From Terfezia claveryi (taxonomy: Eukaryota > Ascomycota > Pezizomycetes > Pezizales > Pezizaceae), in the NCBI GenBank assembly GCA_015179025.1, contig WHUX01000119.1, positions 1-64,000 on the forward strand: a DNA stretch of 64,000 bases, given 5' to 3'. Position 1 is the first letter of the stretch. Each line of letters opens with the position of its first letter. A model generated the notes under the pieces. The model was not told the DNA's origin and searched no databases. It was given only the letters and a program-made list of their open reading frames with translations. Shown piece after piece: positions 1 through 12,214 of the stretch. The position numbers and the translations under genes are program-made.

Positions 1-300
1 TTCGCAGGCATATATATATATATATGTGCCAGAAACATGTGCTTTTGGAGATATATAGAGATATGTATATATTTGCAGGCTGCCTATATATATATATATA
101 TATATGTAAGAAACTCATGCTTTTGGAGATATATATATATAAGCCCATGAATGTATGGATTTCTCATGAATATAAATATAAGCTTGAGAATGTATGGATT
201 TCTCATATATATATATATATATGTCTCCAAAAGCACGAGTTTCTTATATATATATATATATATATGCTTGTGAATGTATGAATTCCTACAAAACATATCA
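1..300. repeat. TA-microsatellite-rich repeat block
   Basis: Several irregular units combine (TA)n runs with short unique words such as GCTTTTGGAGATATAT and GAATGTATGGATTTCTCAT in both orientations. Open frames here are low-complexity (YIYIYI) and are not genes. Positions 300-540 hold no recognisable feature. Confidence 0.8.
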
Positions 301-574
301 CAAAGCATAAACTATGTACATATCGCAATGCAATGACTATAATTTCCCAATATAACTATTACTAGGCTAGGTATTAAAGAGTACGGCACCTACAGGCAAA
401 AGGGGACTGAGTACTATTGATCACTATCATACTACTTCTCTAGTTATCCGTTATCTCATAGTCTTTAGAAAGTCTAAACTGTCGAGCTTAGCAGTCGGCC
501 TTGGCAACTATAGTTTTCCTGTATATATACCTTCCTTCCCTATGCATTTTCCCTTCGTTCTATATTCCAGCATA

Positions 575-735
575 TTATAGTGAGCATTAGAGCAAGTAAT
601 AGAGTGAGTATAAGAGTAAGTATTGGAGCAAGTATTAAGGCGAGTATTAGAGTGAGTATTAGGGTAAGTATTAGAGCGAGTATTGAAGTGAGTATTAGAG
701 CATTAGAGTGAGTATTAGAGCGAGTATTACAGTGA
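575..735. repeat. 12-bp tandem repeat (AGTATTAGAGYG type)
   Basis: About a dozen imperfect copies of a 12-bp unit, AGTATTAGAGCG or AGTATTAGAGTG, run head to tail. The minus-strand frame reads ILTLILALILT, a by-product of the period being a multiple of three. From 740 to 960 nothing is recognisable. Confidence 0.8.
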
Positions 736-974
736 TTGCATATTCTATATATATATTTATTGCTCAATACTTCTGTATATATAATTATTAGCGAATATAA
801 TAGATATTTCTACTGTATGTATATTCAATGGCTATAATAGTAGCTACGTAGCTGGCTGGTGATAGAGTATCATAGATGCAAGCTAGTAGTGGGTGTGCAT
901 TATAGAAGAGAGCGATTTGAGGCCCTGGTTCAGCAATACCAGACATGGAATCTATAGCATTGAGGATGAGCAAT

Positions 975-1142
975 CCATCTCATGTTGTATCCAAGAAGTA
1001 GTAGCATACTTCTGTTGTATCCCAGGTGTAGAAGTACACTTGTGTTGCGTCTTGGGTACTAGTATGCACGAGTGTTGTATCCTGATGCTAGTGCACATGA
1101 GTGTTACATCCCGATGCTGGTGCACTAAGCGTTTAGCATCCT
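975..1142. repeat. ~36-bp tandem repeat, about 5 copies
   Basis: Units contain TGTTGTATCC, then a variable GATGCTAGTGCAC-like word ending near ATGAG. Copies start near 983, 1013, 1045, 1071 and 1101 and have diverged. The open frame across them is best explained by the repeat. Positions 1143-1250 hold no recognisable feature. Confidence 0.6.
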
Positions 1143-1249
1143 AATTGTAAGTTCCTGTCTCATGTATCCTGTATGTCAGATATACATAAAGACACATGAT
1201 GCAAATATTTTTTTTGCTGATGATCTTTTTACTTACTATTTAGGTATAT

Positions 1250-2989
1250 CCCTTAGTTACTTTATTTTTTAAGGTCCTTATTATACTATATTGGATTTTA
1301 TTTAACCAACTAGTATAATATTCAAGTTATTTATTCTATCTACTATTAGATTTTAAGTCTAAAAAGAGATTCTAATTCTCTTTAACCTAGCTTAGCTCTT
1401 AGATTACTATAAAATAATTATTAAAATATTTTTAGCTACTTATATAATTCATAAGTAATAAAGTACCAACTTTCTAAAAGTTGAGTAACAACTCAAAATC
1501 TACTAAGTATGTAATTACTTTTCTCTAGAAGTAAGTAATACAGAACCAAAATACTATCTATAAGCTAACCTATATTTTAGATACTATGAACTTCTATAAA
1601 GTATTAAAAATATAGAAATTACTAGCCCTCCTCTAAGTTTAATAGAGATTAAAATAGATTAAGAGTATAGAAGAACTTAATATAGATCAAATTATCAAGA
1701 GACTTTATTAATTTCTCTACAATCTAATACTAGTACTCATATATTTATAAGGTATTAGAAAGTAATACTATAGACTATATTTAACTATTTATTAATATGT
1801 TTAAAGTAGATTTAGTTAATATATTGCTCTTATTAGTACTTTTAAATTAGGCCTTTATGAATTTAAACCCTAAAAGAATAGCCAGCTAGGTTCTGTAGTA
1901 TCTTAAGTAAAAGAATAATAGCTTGTTAACTTATATTATAGTATTTTCTAAGTTGGCAGCCAATCTTAACTAGAATGATAAAGCCAAACTCAATCAATTT
2001 AAGACTAGTATTTCCTTTAAACTCAGATAGACTCTAGTATATTACCTACCAATAAAGACTTTAAAAGAGCTAATTATATAAGCCAGCTAAATAAAATACT
2101 AGATAGTAGTACTTAAGAGCCCTCAGAAGACTTACTTAACTACAACTCCCCAAATAAGTTTCTTAGTAGTATACCTCTAATAGTAATAATAATAATAATC
2201 TTCTACACCTACTAATAAACTAGTACATCTATTATTAGTAGTAGAAAAGCCCATGCCTATAGATTTCTCCTCTGAAAGACTTCAGTTAACCTAGAAGGAA
2301 AGAGATTACTATAGAATAAATTTATCTTCACTATAAGAACTACTTTTTGTTTACCTATATCATATCTGAGTTAGAGATCAAAGCAGTTAAAAAGTTGTAA
2401 AAAAAAAAGTTTCTTATTTAGTTACTGATACTAGTAAAAGACCTGTCTTAAGTGACTTATCTTTATCTATGTTTTCTATAACTTTTATATACATTAATAA
2501 GTTTTACTTATTTAGTGAGTACTTTATTATATTAATAACTATCAAGTTGAATAATAAAATAGTAGTTATATTAGCTTTTATAGATTGTACTACTTTGAAA
2601 ATTATATTCATTAATTAAATCTTTATCAGTAAAAATTCTATACCAACTTTCAAGCTTAAAACCCTCTACCTTCTTAATATTATCAATAGCTATCCTATCT
2701 CTTCTGAGGCCATTCCTAACCTTACATATTTACCTAATACTATTAGAGACTATTTGGAGAGTTTTTTAATATTTATAATTAAGTTTAAATACCTTATTAT
2801 TTTAGAAATTCTATAGCTATAGATATAATATATTTTTGGCAATTTTGGCTTCAATACTTTAAACTTTAATAGTAAGTATTATAGGAGGAATTATAGTACT
2901 TTACAAACTACTATTAAAGGGTTATATACTATATACTTTTTAGTAAAAAATCTCACTTAGGTAATACACTAAACTATATATATTAATAT
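1250..2989 (+). pseudogene. Family B gag-protease relic, heavily RIP-mutated (copy B-5)
   Basis: This stretch aligns by eye with the better kept gag-protease at 27478-29312. Shared landmarks are the gag segment near 1850-2150, the zinc-knuckle region near 2290-2350 and the protease segment 2420-2930. Nearly every CA of the better copy is TA here, and stops occur throughout, so nothing can be made from it. It would have encoded the capsid protein and aspartic protease of a Ty3/gypsy element. It is cut at its right end by an opposite-strand LTR of the same family, within about 20 bp of the homologous site at which B-1 cut copy B-4. Confidence in the family is high, in exact borders low. Confidence 0.7.
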
Positions 2990-3491
2990 TACAATAAGGG
3001 CTCTAGAGGACAAGGCAACTAAGAAGTATACCTGGGTAGTAGATAAGGAGATCGTACATATAGGAATGCTATGTATATAATAAAGAGAAGCTGGAATAGA
3101 GTAAGGGTAAGAAGCAAGAGGCAAGAGGTAAGAGATATATAGAAGTAGTTGTTATATATATTGGAGGGAGGTAGCTTTGCTGTAAAGTTATACAGAGAGA
3201 GATGAAACATAAAGAGGTAAGGTAAGATACTGGCAAGAGGTGTATAAGGAGGGTATACCTTCGTAGAGAGAAGTAAGGTCTTATATTAAATATACAAGAT
3301 ATTAGATAAAGATCTAATACTTATATAAGGGGCAAAGGCTATATATATATAATTCTAGGCTAGGGCAATGAAAGGAATAAGCTTTCTAAGATTTCTATCT
3401 TAGAAGCCAAGCAAGATAACAATAATAATCTATTATCTATATTGTAGGTAATGACAAAGACAAAGAAGGCAAAGAGAAGACAGTTATGATA
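2990..3491 (-). repeat. Family B LTR (minus orientation)
   Basis: This is a 502-bp copy of the LTR also found at 11620, 17119 (inverted), 29313, 32288, 60170 and 63281. In element orientation it starts with a decayed TGTCACAAC and ends near ATTGTA. A pyrimidine run (CTATCCCCCTTTT) follows at 3492 on the plus strand and is the polypurine tract read in reverse, which makes this the 3' LTR of a minus-strand element. Confidence 0.8.
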
Positions 3492-4060
3492 CTATCCCCC
3501 TTTTAGGCTAAAGCTCTAGTAACAAGAGGCTTAGATACAACAATTAGCAGAATCAATATAGAAATAATAATTAAGTAGGAACAAGAGCCCTAACTTCAAA
3601 CAACAATAAGAATAAAAGTCAGATAGGTCCTACTATATGACTTTTAATAGATATGATATCATTCAACTGGGCAAGGCTTCCTTAAATACTATTAGTAAAA
3701 TAAGATAACCAAATCCTATGCATTCTCTAAGTCCTTTATAGGTTACCAGGTAGTCTCCTTATCCCTTACCTACTTAACCTTATACTAAACTCACCTATAG
3801 TACTTTTTAAAGTCCAGTACCTCCTCAAGCTCCTACTCCTCTTTATCTCTAATAACTATAGGAGGAGGTAGGAGGTGCTTTTACTTAAGGAGAAAATTGT
3901 TAGCAGCTGGTTTGATCTTAAAAATATAAATAATAGAGTAGTATTTGATATCTTTAGAGAACTTCAACTAGTAAGTATAAGTACCTATATTCTCTAATAC
4001 CTCATACAACTCTAAAAACTTATAATCTAGTATAAGAGGCAATTCTATACTTAAATATAG
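3492..4060 (-). pseudogene. Family B integrase C-terminus/chromodomain relic
   Basis: Directly inside the LTR, the minus strand matches the 3' end of pol in the other B copies. It shows the conserved tail reading KFLELYEVLENIGTYTY near 3970-4020, equivalent to the segment ending in GTYAYRLRFP of better copies. In those copies this part holds the end of integrase and a chromodomain, which in chromoviruses steers insertion to marked chromatin. Homology stops abruptly near 4050-4060, where a C-like gag begins, so the element is truncated. Stops and RIP changes make it non-functional. Confidence 0.6.
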
Positions 4061-4195
4061 TTTACTTTCTCCTCCACCTAGTTCTCCTATTTCTATATCT
4101 ATTGGTAGATTTATTTTTCCTTCTATACTAGGAACTATAAATCTGGCTTTTCTGGGAGTTTGATTTACTAATTTCTTAATATCTTTAAGTAACAT
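4060..4195 (-). pseudogene. C-like gag N-terminal fragment
   Basis: The minus-strand frame starting at 4195 opens MLLKDIKKLVNQTPRK. It resembles the start of family C gag (EELEALKAKLVNTPRKK, near 42.4 kb), and both are followed by an acidic IDIE/RDIE stretch. The frame fuses near 4060 into the family B integrase tail, so the long frame 3968-4195 is a chimera made by the junction. It was part of the capsid precursor of a second family C-like element and is truncated after about 45 residues. The assignment rests on short similarity plus the same divergent neighbour found in C. Confidence 0.45.
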
Positions 4196-4233
4196 AGTTA
4201 ACTACCTTGACTTCTTAGTCTTCTTATTAAGTA

Positions 4234-4560
4234 TAAATACTATTGATGTCTAATTTTATTATCTGTCTGTTACTAAATGCAGCTGGTTATACAATACAAT
4301 TATCGAGTTACTTTTCCTCTTTAACACCTTACTATACTACTAGTATAGTGGCTAATAATTTTTCTGATTTTTATTCAACTGATAGTTTAGTTGGCTTGAT
4401 GGCTTACTCGATTAGTGAGGCTGGATATTAGGATTTTGATATTTCTTATAGTTCTAGTTTTTGTTTATCTACTAGAGTAGAATCTAGTTTTAGTTCTTCT
4501 AGCAAGAGTATCACTTTTTTGTTTGGTGTATTGAGGTAAACGTTAAGAGCATAGAAGTCT
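4234..4560 (+). pseudogene. Divergent (antisense) accessory ORF of a C-like element, decayed
   Basis: The plus strand beside and divergent from the C-like gag start has a coding look, with codons ending in T and many TCT/TTT/GAT. An open part runs 4243-4431, and after a stop the same style continues to about 4540. A segment reading FYSTDSLVGLM matches the position and wording of YYTTDSLNSVSSM in the plus-strand ORF of element C (42510). It occupies the same place, divergent from gag with about 50 bp between the starts. Function unknown. Confidence 0.4.
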
Positions 4561-5787
4561 TAATAGAAATATCTAGGCCTAAGGAAGGTTCTAATAGAGG
4601 TAATTCTTTTTTGAAGGGGTTGTCTATAGTAGGGGCAATAACATTTAAGCTTTAGGATAGTAACATTTAGTTGTTTAGACTAAATATTTCTAGGACTTAG
4701 AAGGCCGGTTTTTCTATAATTTACTAGTACTATAGGTATAGATATAATAGTAGTAACTAGAAGTACAAGATAATTTGTCAATCTTATTGAGAAAAGTATT
4801 ATAAATAAGGATAAGATTGTTTAATGTAAAGTACTATAGCCTATTAGAGCTCTACTTAGCTTACTTTCTAAGTCTTTTATTGATATACTACAGTTGCGAG
4901 TCTAATGTCTCATTGTTGGATTATTTACTAGCTAGGTGAATATCAATATCATTTTATATATATATGTTTATATGTATATATAAGTGTATGTTAAATTGTA
5001 TACACTTGTTTAAGTATAATAAAGTATCTGAAAGTTGATCAGGCCTTGAATTTAAGAGTAAAGATTAAGTGAGTAAGTTAAAAAAAATATAATAAATAGT
5101 ACTAGATAGTATTCATTTAGTACCATTTATACAATCTATATTCATAGATATAGACATTTATGTATTTTGGTTCTACTGAGGTAAGACTTCAGAAGGGTAG
5201 GGAGATTACTATATAAGATATTTCCAAAAGGAATAGTAATTAACTGGTATAATCTATCTTATATAATTTGTACTATTTAAGCTATATGATCTTAATCTAA
5301 TTAGTATATAGGCTTGCTTGCTACTGTATACTTACTTGTTCTTACTTGTTAGATTTTAAAAGAAATCTAGCACCTATTTATACTCCTCTAAAATCTAATA
5401 ACCAAAGAAACAATTACAATAAAGAGTAGTATACTAGAAGATAGTATACTGCATAAAAGAGATTATATGGCCATAGTAATAAGTCATATAGCCAAAACAA
5501 AGATCATGTGGCTATACTAAGGGTGTACTCATATAACAAGTTTTATGGAATTTCCTATAGCAAATTTCATATGTTATAGATACTTATAAAGTAGGAGAAA
5601 ATAGTAGAAGGCTAGTCCTTCAATCAAGAGACTTAGTTATATAATATAGTAGTAATATAAGAAATACAAATATATATAAGCAATTATATAAGTAATAAAA
5701 CATTTTCTATTATATAAAGAGTTTTATAGAGGTATTCCTAAATTTAATAAATTTAAATTAAAACTTGACAAATATTTTTTACTAGTT
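4561..5787. other. AT-rich stretch without recognisable genes
   Basis: No protein family is recognisable. It includes a (TA)n-rich patch near 4950-5000. Short words near 5100-5160 recall family C LTR text (AGTACTAGATAGTA), so part may be a decayed C-like LTR, but borders cannot be drawn. From about 5330 to 5780 the DNA leads into the Plavaka-like element and may be its terminal region. Confidence 0.4.
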
Positions 5788-8750
5788 ATGGAGGATAATA
5801 TTGATAGTCTCAGCCTTAAGAAAGTAGAGCAGGATGAGGTTGTAGACTCTAGGAATGAGTTTAATATAGAACTCATTCTCAAAACTACTAATCCTACCAT
5901 TAACCTCCTACTGATAGATATCTATATACTACTGACATTACTAGGCAGTCTCTCACTAGAAATTAGGCTAGATAGCCTATATATGAGTATCCATTTGTAA
6001 ATTAGTACTCAGTTAAGTACAATTACCTCTATTTATTTTTTAATATATAGGATTATAAACTTACCTCGTTTTTTATCTTTAGTAAGGTTCCAAAGCACAG
6101 GATTGATGGTTTCTTCTATAATAACTTATTACTAAGTACACTCAGTATCAGTTTAATATTAAGTATCTTATTCAAATCAGAGTATATATTATAGAAGCAA
6201 ATAAACAAAATAGTTGTAGATCCTAAGTGAACTACAGGATCTATATAATATGCATTATATCTGAAGTCTAATTTCTACTATCGAAATATAGTGGATTGCA
6301 TTAAATATCTCTTATAGTAGATAGTATTTATAACCTATGTAGTTTAGGAACTGGTGAGGTTATTTAATAAGAATAATAATTGAATATATTCTAAGATAAA
6401 TACTATAACCTAGTAGTAGGAGTAATAGGTATATTCCCTAATTATCCTACCATAGCTCCTTACTTATATCTTATAGAAGCTCATTCCTATTAGGTTTACA
6501 TTGGTCCCTATCCTTTTAGTATTAGATCAGACCTATCTTATAAACTTTTCTAGAGATAAGAAATTATGGTCCCTATATATAAGTATATAGAATATCAAGT
6601 CTACTATATATAATAAACTAACTATAAATTCTTAGATTCCAATTGCACTATTACCTATCTCTCTTAAGTATCTCAATAAGATTCTTAGCAACCTAGTCAA
6701 AGTACAGGAATTGGATACTTTCCAAATTATATATAAGATTCTGAGTTTTATCCTTAGCCCTTTAGCTGATACAGGATATAAGAAAGAGATAGAAATAGCC
6801 TACTGTAATAAAAAGGTATGTAAATGTATACTTAGACTTTTTGTCTAGTTGGCTAATCATATGAAGAATATTATAATTCATAGCATTCTCAACAATTAAT
6901 ACTTAATTTGTATTACTCTCCCAAATGAATTTGTAGACCTCTCGAATATACTATACAACCTTTAGTAACATTTCCAATATGCTACTATATACTTCAAGTC
7001 CAACTAAACTATACTGCAAACTAATGGAGTCAAGTAAATTAATAATGCCCTTTGGTATATCTCTAACCTCAAACTCTATATACTTATTTATGAGGATATA
7101 ATATATATACTATATTTAAGAATACTAAAACACTTGATAAAATGAATCTAGAAATTTCTAGATCATATCAAATGCTTTACAGTTTTTATTCATATTTAGT
7201 TCCAATTGCCACTATTCTTGAGGTTTATAAGACCAAATAAAATATACTAATTTGTTTTCTAATGATAAGGAAAAAAATGTAAAACCTACTATAGGTACTT
7301 TTAGTAGTTTTTGCTACTGCACTTAGTTGAACCTCTGATATCCTTACTTTTGTAACTTAACATAAAGCATTATACTATAAGGCAATATTATATGTTAGAT
7401 ATATTACTAACTTTATTTTAATTATATAGTATAAAGTCTATACTCTAGGAATAATCTAATTAATAAATGATTATCTAAAGAACTTCTATAAATACAAGGA
7501 ACTATTTCTTCAGTTTCAAGCATCTGAGTCCTCTAAAACTATAGCAATGTTAGTATCGAAAGACCTTTGCATAGAATATCTTTAACTACTTGTATTAGAT
7601 AAATTATATCTAGTAACCTAAACAAAATAGTAGAAGCTATAGTAGAAGCTATAGGAAGAGGTAAAGGAATTGGTCCATAACATGCTAACTAGTAAAGTAT
7701 ACTACAATTTTCCAAAAATATATTTGATTTTATATTTTATAAATTAAATTGTGAAATATGGATCTCTATTACAATTTTTAATAGATATCTGTAAGGCTTT
7801 ATATAAGGCTCTCATAGATAAATACTAGTAGAGCAATCATATTAATATGGTACCTTAACTGATTTAGACCTATATACAAGTATATAATTTTGCTATGTAT
7901 AAGAAAAATATTATCTAATAGGTTATAGAGCTTCTCTATATACCTAACAAAATATAAACTATCCTTTATCTAATAATATAAGGTATATATCTATTGAAAG
8001 ATACTGCCTCTAATCAGACCAAATATAAGTTACAAAAGTTAATAAATATAAAAGATATACATAATCTACAAATATTACAGATACTATACCAGCTACCTAA
8101 CCTACTCAGTCTTATAAGTACCTTTCTTATATATAATTATCTCTAGTTCTCTAACCTAGAATCTAATATTATACATCTGCAATATACCTTAGTAGAGGTA
8201 TTTAATACTCTCTAAGTTATAGTTCTTATATTTAATAATAATAAATACATATTATACTATCTATAGTATACTAGAGGTAAGTTCCAAAACTAAGATAAAA
8301 GATATAACTAGGTATTCATTTGATAGTATAAGTCTGTATTAGGAAAAGCTCCTAGTAGACTTAATATTAGGGTTCTTGCCCAACTAAATTTTGTGTTCAA
8401 ACTATAAGTAGGAAATAATAATATATACTACCTTACATATATTTTACTAATAATAGTAGTTGAGTCATTAATACTAGATAGCCTAGAAGGCATAGTATAT
8501 ATTGACTTACCAAAGAAGAATTAGATAATAAGAATTGTAAATATAGATGATATAGCCTATCTTATCCCTATTTATGATTAAAAGCTTTATATTATTAATA
8601 ACTATATTGATCTCTATATATAGAATAATATTTATAATGGAAACTAGAAACCTAGTAGCTTACAAAAGATTAATCAAGATATAGTTAGTAGAACAATACA
8701 AAAACTTGAATAAAATATATATAAAGTATTGTACAGTTAAATATATATAT
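5788..8750 (+). pseudogene. KDZ/Plavaka-like transposase relic
   Basis: Joined plus-strand frames read like the DDE-type transposase of fungal Plavaka (KDZ superfamily, related to CACTA) elements. Visible blocks in order are an N-terminal frame 5788-6000; LDQTYLINFSRDKKLW near 6520-6570, matching the family's SD-T-LT-F-GDK-W block; a cysteine/histidine block near 6810-6930 (CNKKVCKC, LANHMKN, CITLPNEF); LQTNGVK and LKHLIKWI-like text near 7010-7150; LHLVEPLIS near 7320; and a C-terminal AYLIPIYD block near 8560. Stops are frequent and mostly TAA/TAG, as expected of RIP. It would cut and paste DNA in the nucleus if intact. Terminal inverted repeats were not identified. Confidence 0.6.
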
Positions 8751-8759
8751 TATAAATTA

Positions 8760-10080
8760 GATATATAATATCTAGAGAGTAATATAGACAGAGATAAATC
8801 ACCCAATAAAATACTTACAAGTAATTAGTATCTAATATAAATACTATAATAAATAGCATCAGGATTGTATTCTGATGTAGTAAGAGCTATGGTATTGTTT
8901 GGATAGTTATTATAGCAGTAGTATTATTTGGATAGAGTTGTAATATAGTAGGGTATCTGAACCTATAAGATATACAGAATACAAAATGATATCTGAATAC
9001 TTAGTACTACATCCGAATACCAAATTTTTTTTCTTAATATTAGTATGACTCTTAATCTGTAAACCTTGATATTTTATTAACAACTTATATACTTGTCTAT
9101 ATAAGTATACTAGTTTAAAGAACTTGACCTTACTCTTAACTAGTATAGCTACTAATTATATTTCTAAAAACCTTACTAGATACCTTATTTAATTAGAAGA
9201 TTTACTAGATTGATCTAGTATAATAACCTTATATCCTTAGAATTTTATTCTATATTTAAGTTTATTTTAAAAGTTAAACTAAAACTTGTTTAACTCTCAA
9301 AATAGGAACTCTTTGAACTTGTACTCATACTTTTACTCTTCTAGAGTTCCAGTTTTAAACTTAAATAGAAATCTGTTTGACTCTTATTTTTATAATATTT
9401 ATCTTTTACTTATTTATCTTTTCTAGTATATTATAAATCTATCTTAAAAATTAAACTAAAATCTATTTGACTTTTAAAAGAGAATCCTTTTTACTAAGTA
9501 TTTGTTTTATCTATTCCAAATATTTGTATATACTTAATTATATAACTCTTTTATTTATACTTAATTAGGATATTTAATTAATAGTTATATTAGATATTAA
9601 TATAACTCTTAAAATAAAGAACCAGATTTTTTATAAAAGGAATTTACATTTCTACTCTATATAGTTTTCTCTCTTTATATAATAATCTACTCACTAGTCT
9701 TGTCTTCCTTATACTTAAATATTCTATATAACTATTACTTGTATTATATATTATAGGTAATACTTAGATTTCTCTTGCTTCCAGTATAATTTAGACTACC
9801 TTATTTCTTTTTAACTTTAGTTTTATCCAAATCTTCTATATCTCTAACTCTTTATTATCTGTAATATAGGTAATACTCAAATCAGTTCCTAATATTAGTC
9901 TAGTTAATACTCAAATAAAATTATACTTAAGAATTATGTTATTATTTCTTAGTTACTTTCTAGTTATTATGTTAATATATATTTTTCATTACTTGTAATA
10001 TAGATGATATTTAAACTAGTCTATAACTTATATTTTTTTTTCTATTACTTATAATATAAGTAATACCAAGATTAGTTCTT
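8760..10080. other. Very AT-rich, gene-free DNA with decayed tandem repeats
   Basis: No gene is recognisable. Two repeat patches stand out. At about 9230-9480, units contain TTAAACTAAAAC-TGTTTGACTCT. At about 9690-10070, units contain TATTA-TGTAATATAGGTAATACT. Both are riddled with TA. Near 8880-8940 a short unit (TTTGGATAG) occurs twice. This looks like old repeat DNA near the end point of RIP. Confidence 0.5.
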
Positions 10081-10083
10081 AAC

Positions 10084-10498
10084 ATATTTTATATTAGTAG
10101 TCTCTTAAGTTTTAATATATTAAATATTATAATTAATATTAATAAAAAATAAATAATTAAATAATATACTTCATTATAGTTTAGTCTCTATAAAAGAACT
10201 TAGTTAATTTTTTATATTAATAAAATAAACTAAATTTTATTTTACTACTACTATTATAAGTAATTTTAAATATTTTTATAAGTATTATTATAAGCTATTA
10301 CTTATATTATAGATAATAATAATAGTAAGTAAATAAAAAATTTTTATTTTATTAATATATAAAATTAACTAGACTTTTCTATATAAACTAAACTATATTA
10401 AGATATACTATTTAACTATTTAATTTAAAAAAAAAGTTATTAATATTAATTATAATACTTAATATATTAGAGCTTATGAAACTACTAATATAAAATAA
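10084..10498. repeat. Large imperfect palindrome, arms ~180 bp
   Basis: The left arm (from TATTTTATATTAGTAGT at about 10085 to about 10262) is repeated as reverse complement in the right arm (about 10295 to 10498). Matching landmarks in order are TTAATATATTAA, TATTATAATTAATATTAATAA, TATAGTTTAGT and TAGTTAATTTT. About 30 bp separate the arms. Mismatches are scattered. It could be a foldback element or the remnant of two converging repeats. Confidence 0.7.
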
Positions 10499-11619
10499 TA
10501 TATACTTTATTAATAGATATAAAAAAAATTATTATCAAATATTTTAAAAATAATAATATTTTAGAAGATATTATTAAACTTTAATAAAAATTTTTTTAAT
10601 ATTAGTAAGAAAAAAGTAGTATCAAAATACCAGCTAGTATCTCTAGGAAATAAAGTTGTTTTTTATATTTTTTATATCTTTTATATCTTCTAAGTATCTC
10701 TTAAGTATCTTCTATATATCTTTTAATATCTCCTAATATCTCTTGCAGATACTGGAAGATATTCTGCCAATTGTAGAGATATACTTTGTCTTCAATAGTA
10801 ATATTGTCTTTAAAGATACTAAAGATAAACTATTTTTTTTTCTAATAAATTTACTATTTTATATATTATATAAGTCTTTAGCTATAATATATATAGAATA
10901 GTAGAATATAATATAATTAGATATTGTAATAACTATAATAAATAATTAAACTATAAATAAAAAATTTTAATCTATCTTATTAATATTAATTGACTTTAGA
11001 GTTAATTAATAAAAGTACCATATATAAAAACAAATTAATTTTAGTAAAATAGAATTGTTTACTAAAAGTTAATTATTATAAAAGCTAAGATTAAACTTTT
11101 TGTATTTAATTATAAAATCTTTTTATTTAACTATTACTAATATATTAATATTATAAATAAAAATAATTATATTATTATAAACTTTCTTAAATTATAACTA
11201 TAACTTTAACTTCATCTATAACTTAGAACTTAAGTTTAATTTTAACTATAGTATTACTAGTAACTTATATACTTATCTATTTAAGTACTATTATAGATTA
11301 TATTTAGAATTATAATAGTTATATTATATATTAGTATTATAATCATATATTTAGTTTTATTTAATATAAGGTATTTATTAGTACTATAATAACTAACTTT
11401 AATAGTAATACTTAAGTAAAGATTAAAATCCTGAATTAAATAAATATCTATAATTCTATTAAAATTTAGCAAGTAATAATATATTTAGTAAATATATATT
11501 TTAAATAAAATATAGAATATAAAAAGATTTTTAAACTTTTTACTTTTATATAAATTAAATAGAATATTTTAATAGTATCTAATTTATTTAACTTTTTAGA
11601 ACTTTATTAATATTATCTA
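10499..11619. other. AT-rich stretch without recognisable features
   Basis: No coding frame of recognisable family. Near 10660-10760 there are short direct repeats (TATCTCTTAAGTATCT and variants). Confidence 0.4.
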
Positions 11620-12214
11620 TGTAATGTAGGCTCTAGAAATAAGTTGACCAAGAAGTATGCTAAAGTAAGAGTAGGGCTAGAATAAAATAAATATAGGGAA
11701 TATTATATATATAACTAATAGAAAGCTGAGATAGAAGGTAAAGGCAAGAGGTAAAAGAGATAGAAGACAAGGAGTATAAGATATATAGAGGTAGTTGCTA
11801 TATATATTAAAAGAAGGCAACTATACTGTAGAGTTATTTATAAAATAAAATAAGATAAGGCAGTAAGTAAAGGAGTATACCTTCATAAAGAGAAGTAGAG
11901 TCTATATTAGGATACAACATATTAGATAGAGATCTAATAATAGTATGAGAGATAGGGGCTATATATATATAATCTTGTTAGAGTAATAGAAGGAATAAGC
12001 TTGCCAAAATCCCTAGCTTAAAAGCTAAGTAAGGTAATAATAACCTATTACTTACAATTACAAGTAATAATAAAGACAACAATAGTAATAACCCATCACC
12101 TATATTATAGGTAATAATAAGGATAGCAATAACCTATTACCTATGATACAGGTAATAATAAGGACAACTGAGTACATAGTTGTAACAATAACAACTAAGT
12201 ATACAGTTATAATA
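11620..12214 (-). repeat. Family B LTR, 3' LTR of element B-3
   Basis: A 595-bp family B LTR in minus orientation, from TGTAATG to ATAATA, where younger copies have TGTAAY and TGTGACA. It is longer than the 502-566 bp copies because a GGTAATAATAA-type unit near 12040-12160 is repeated. The reversed polypurine tract (CTATCTTCCCTTTAG) follows at 12215. Confidence 0.8.

Noticed and set aside
1..308. Tyr/Ile-rich open frames
   Set aside because: Translation of TA microsatellites, with no coding signal.
3968..4195. A single 75-codon minus-strand gene
   Set aside because: Its N-terminal half matches C-like gag and its C-terminal half the family B pol tail, so it is a junction artefact.
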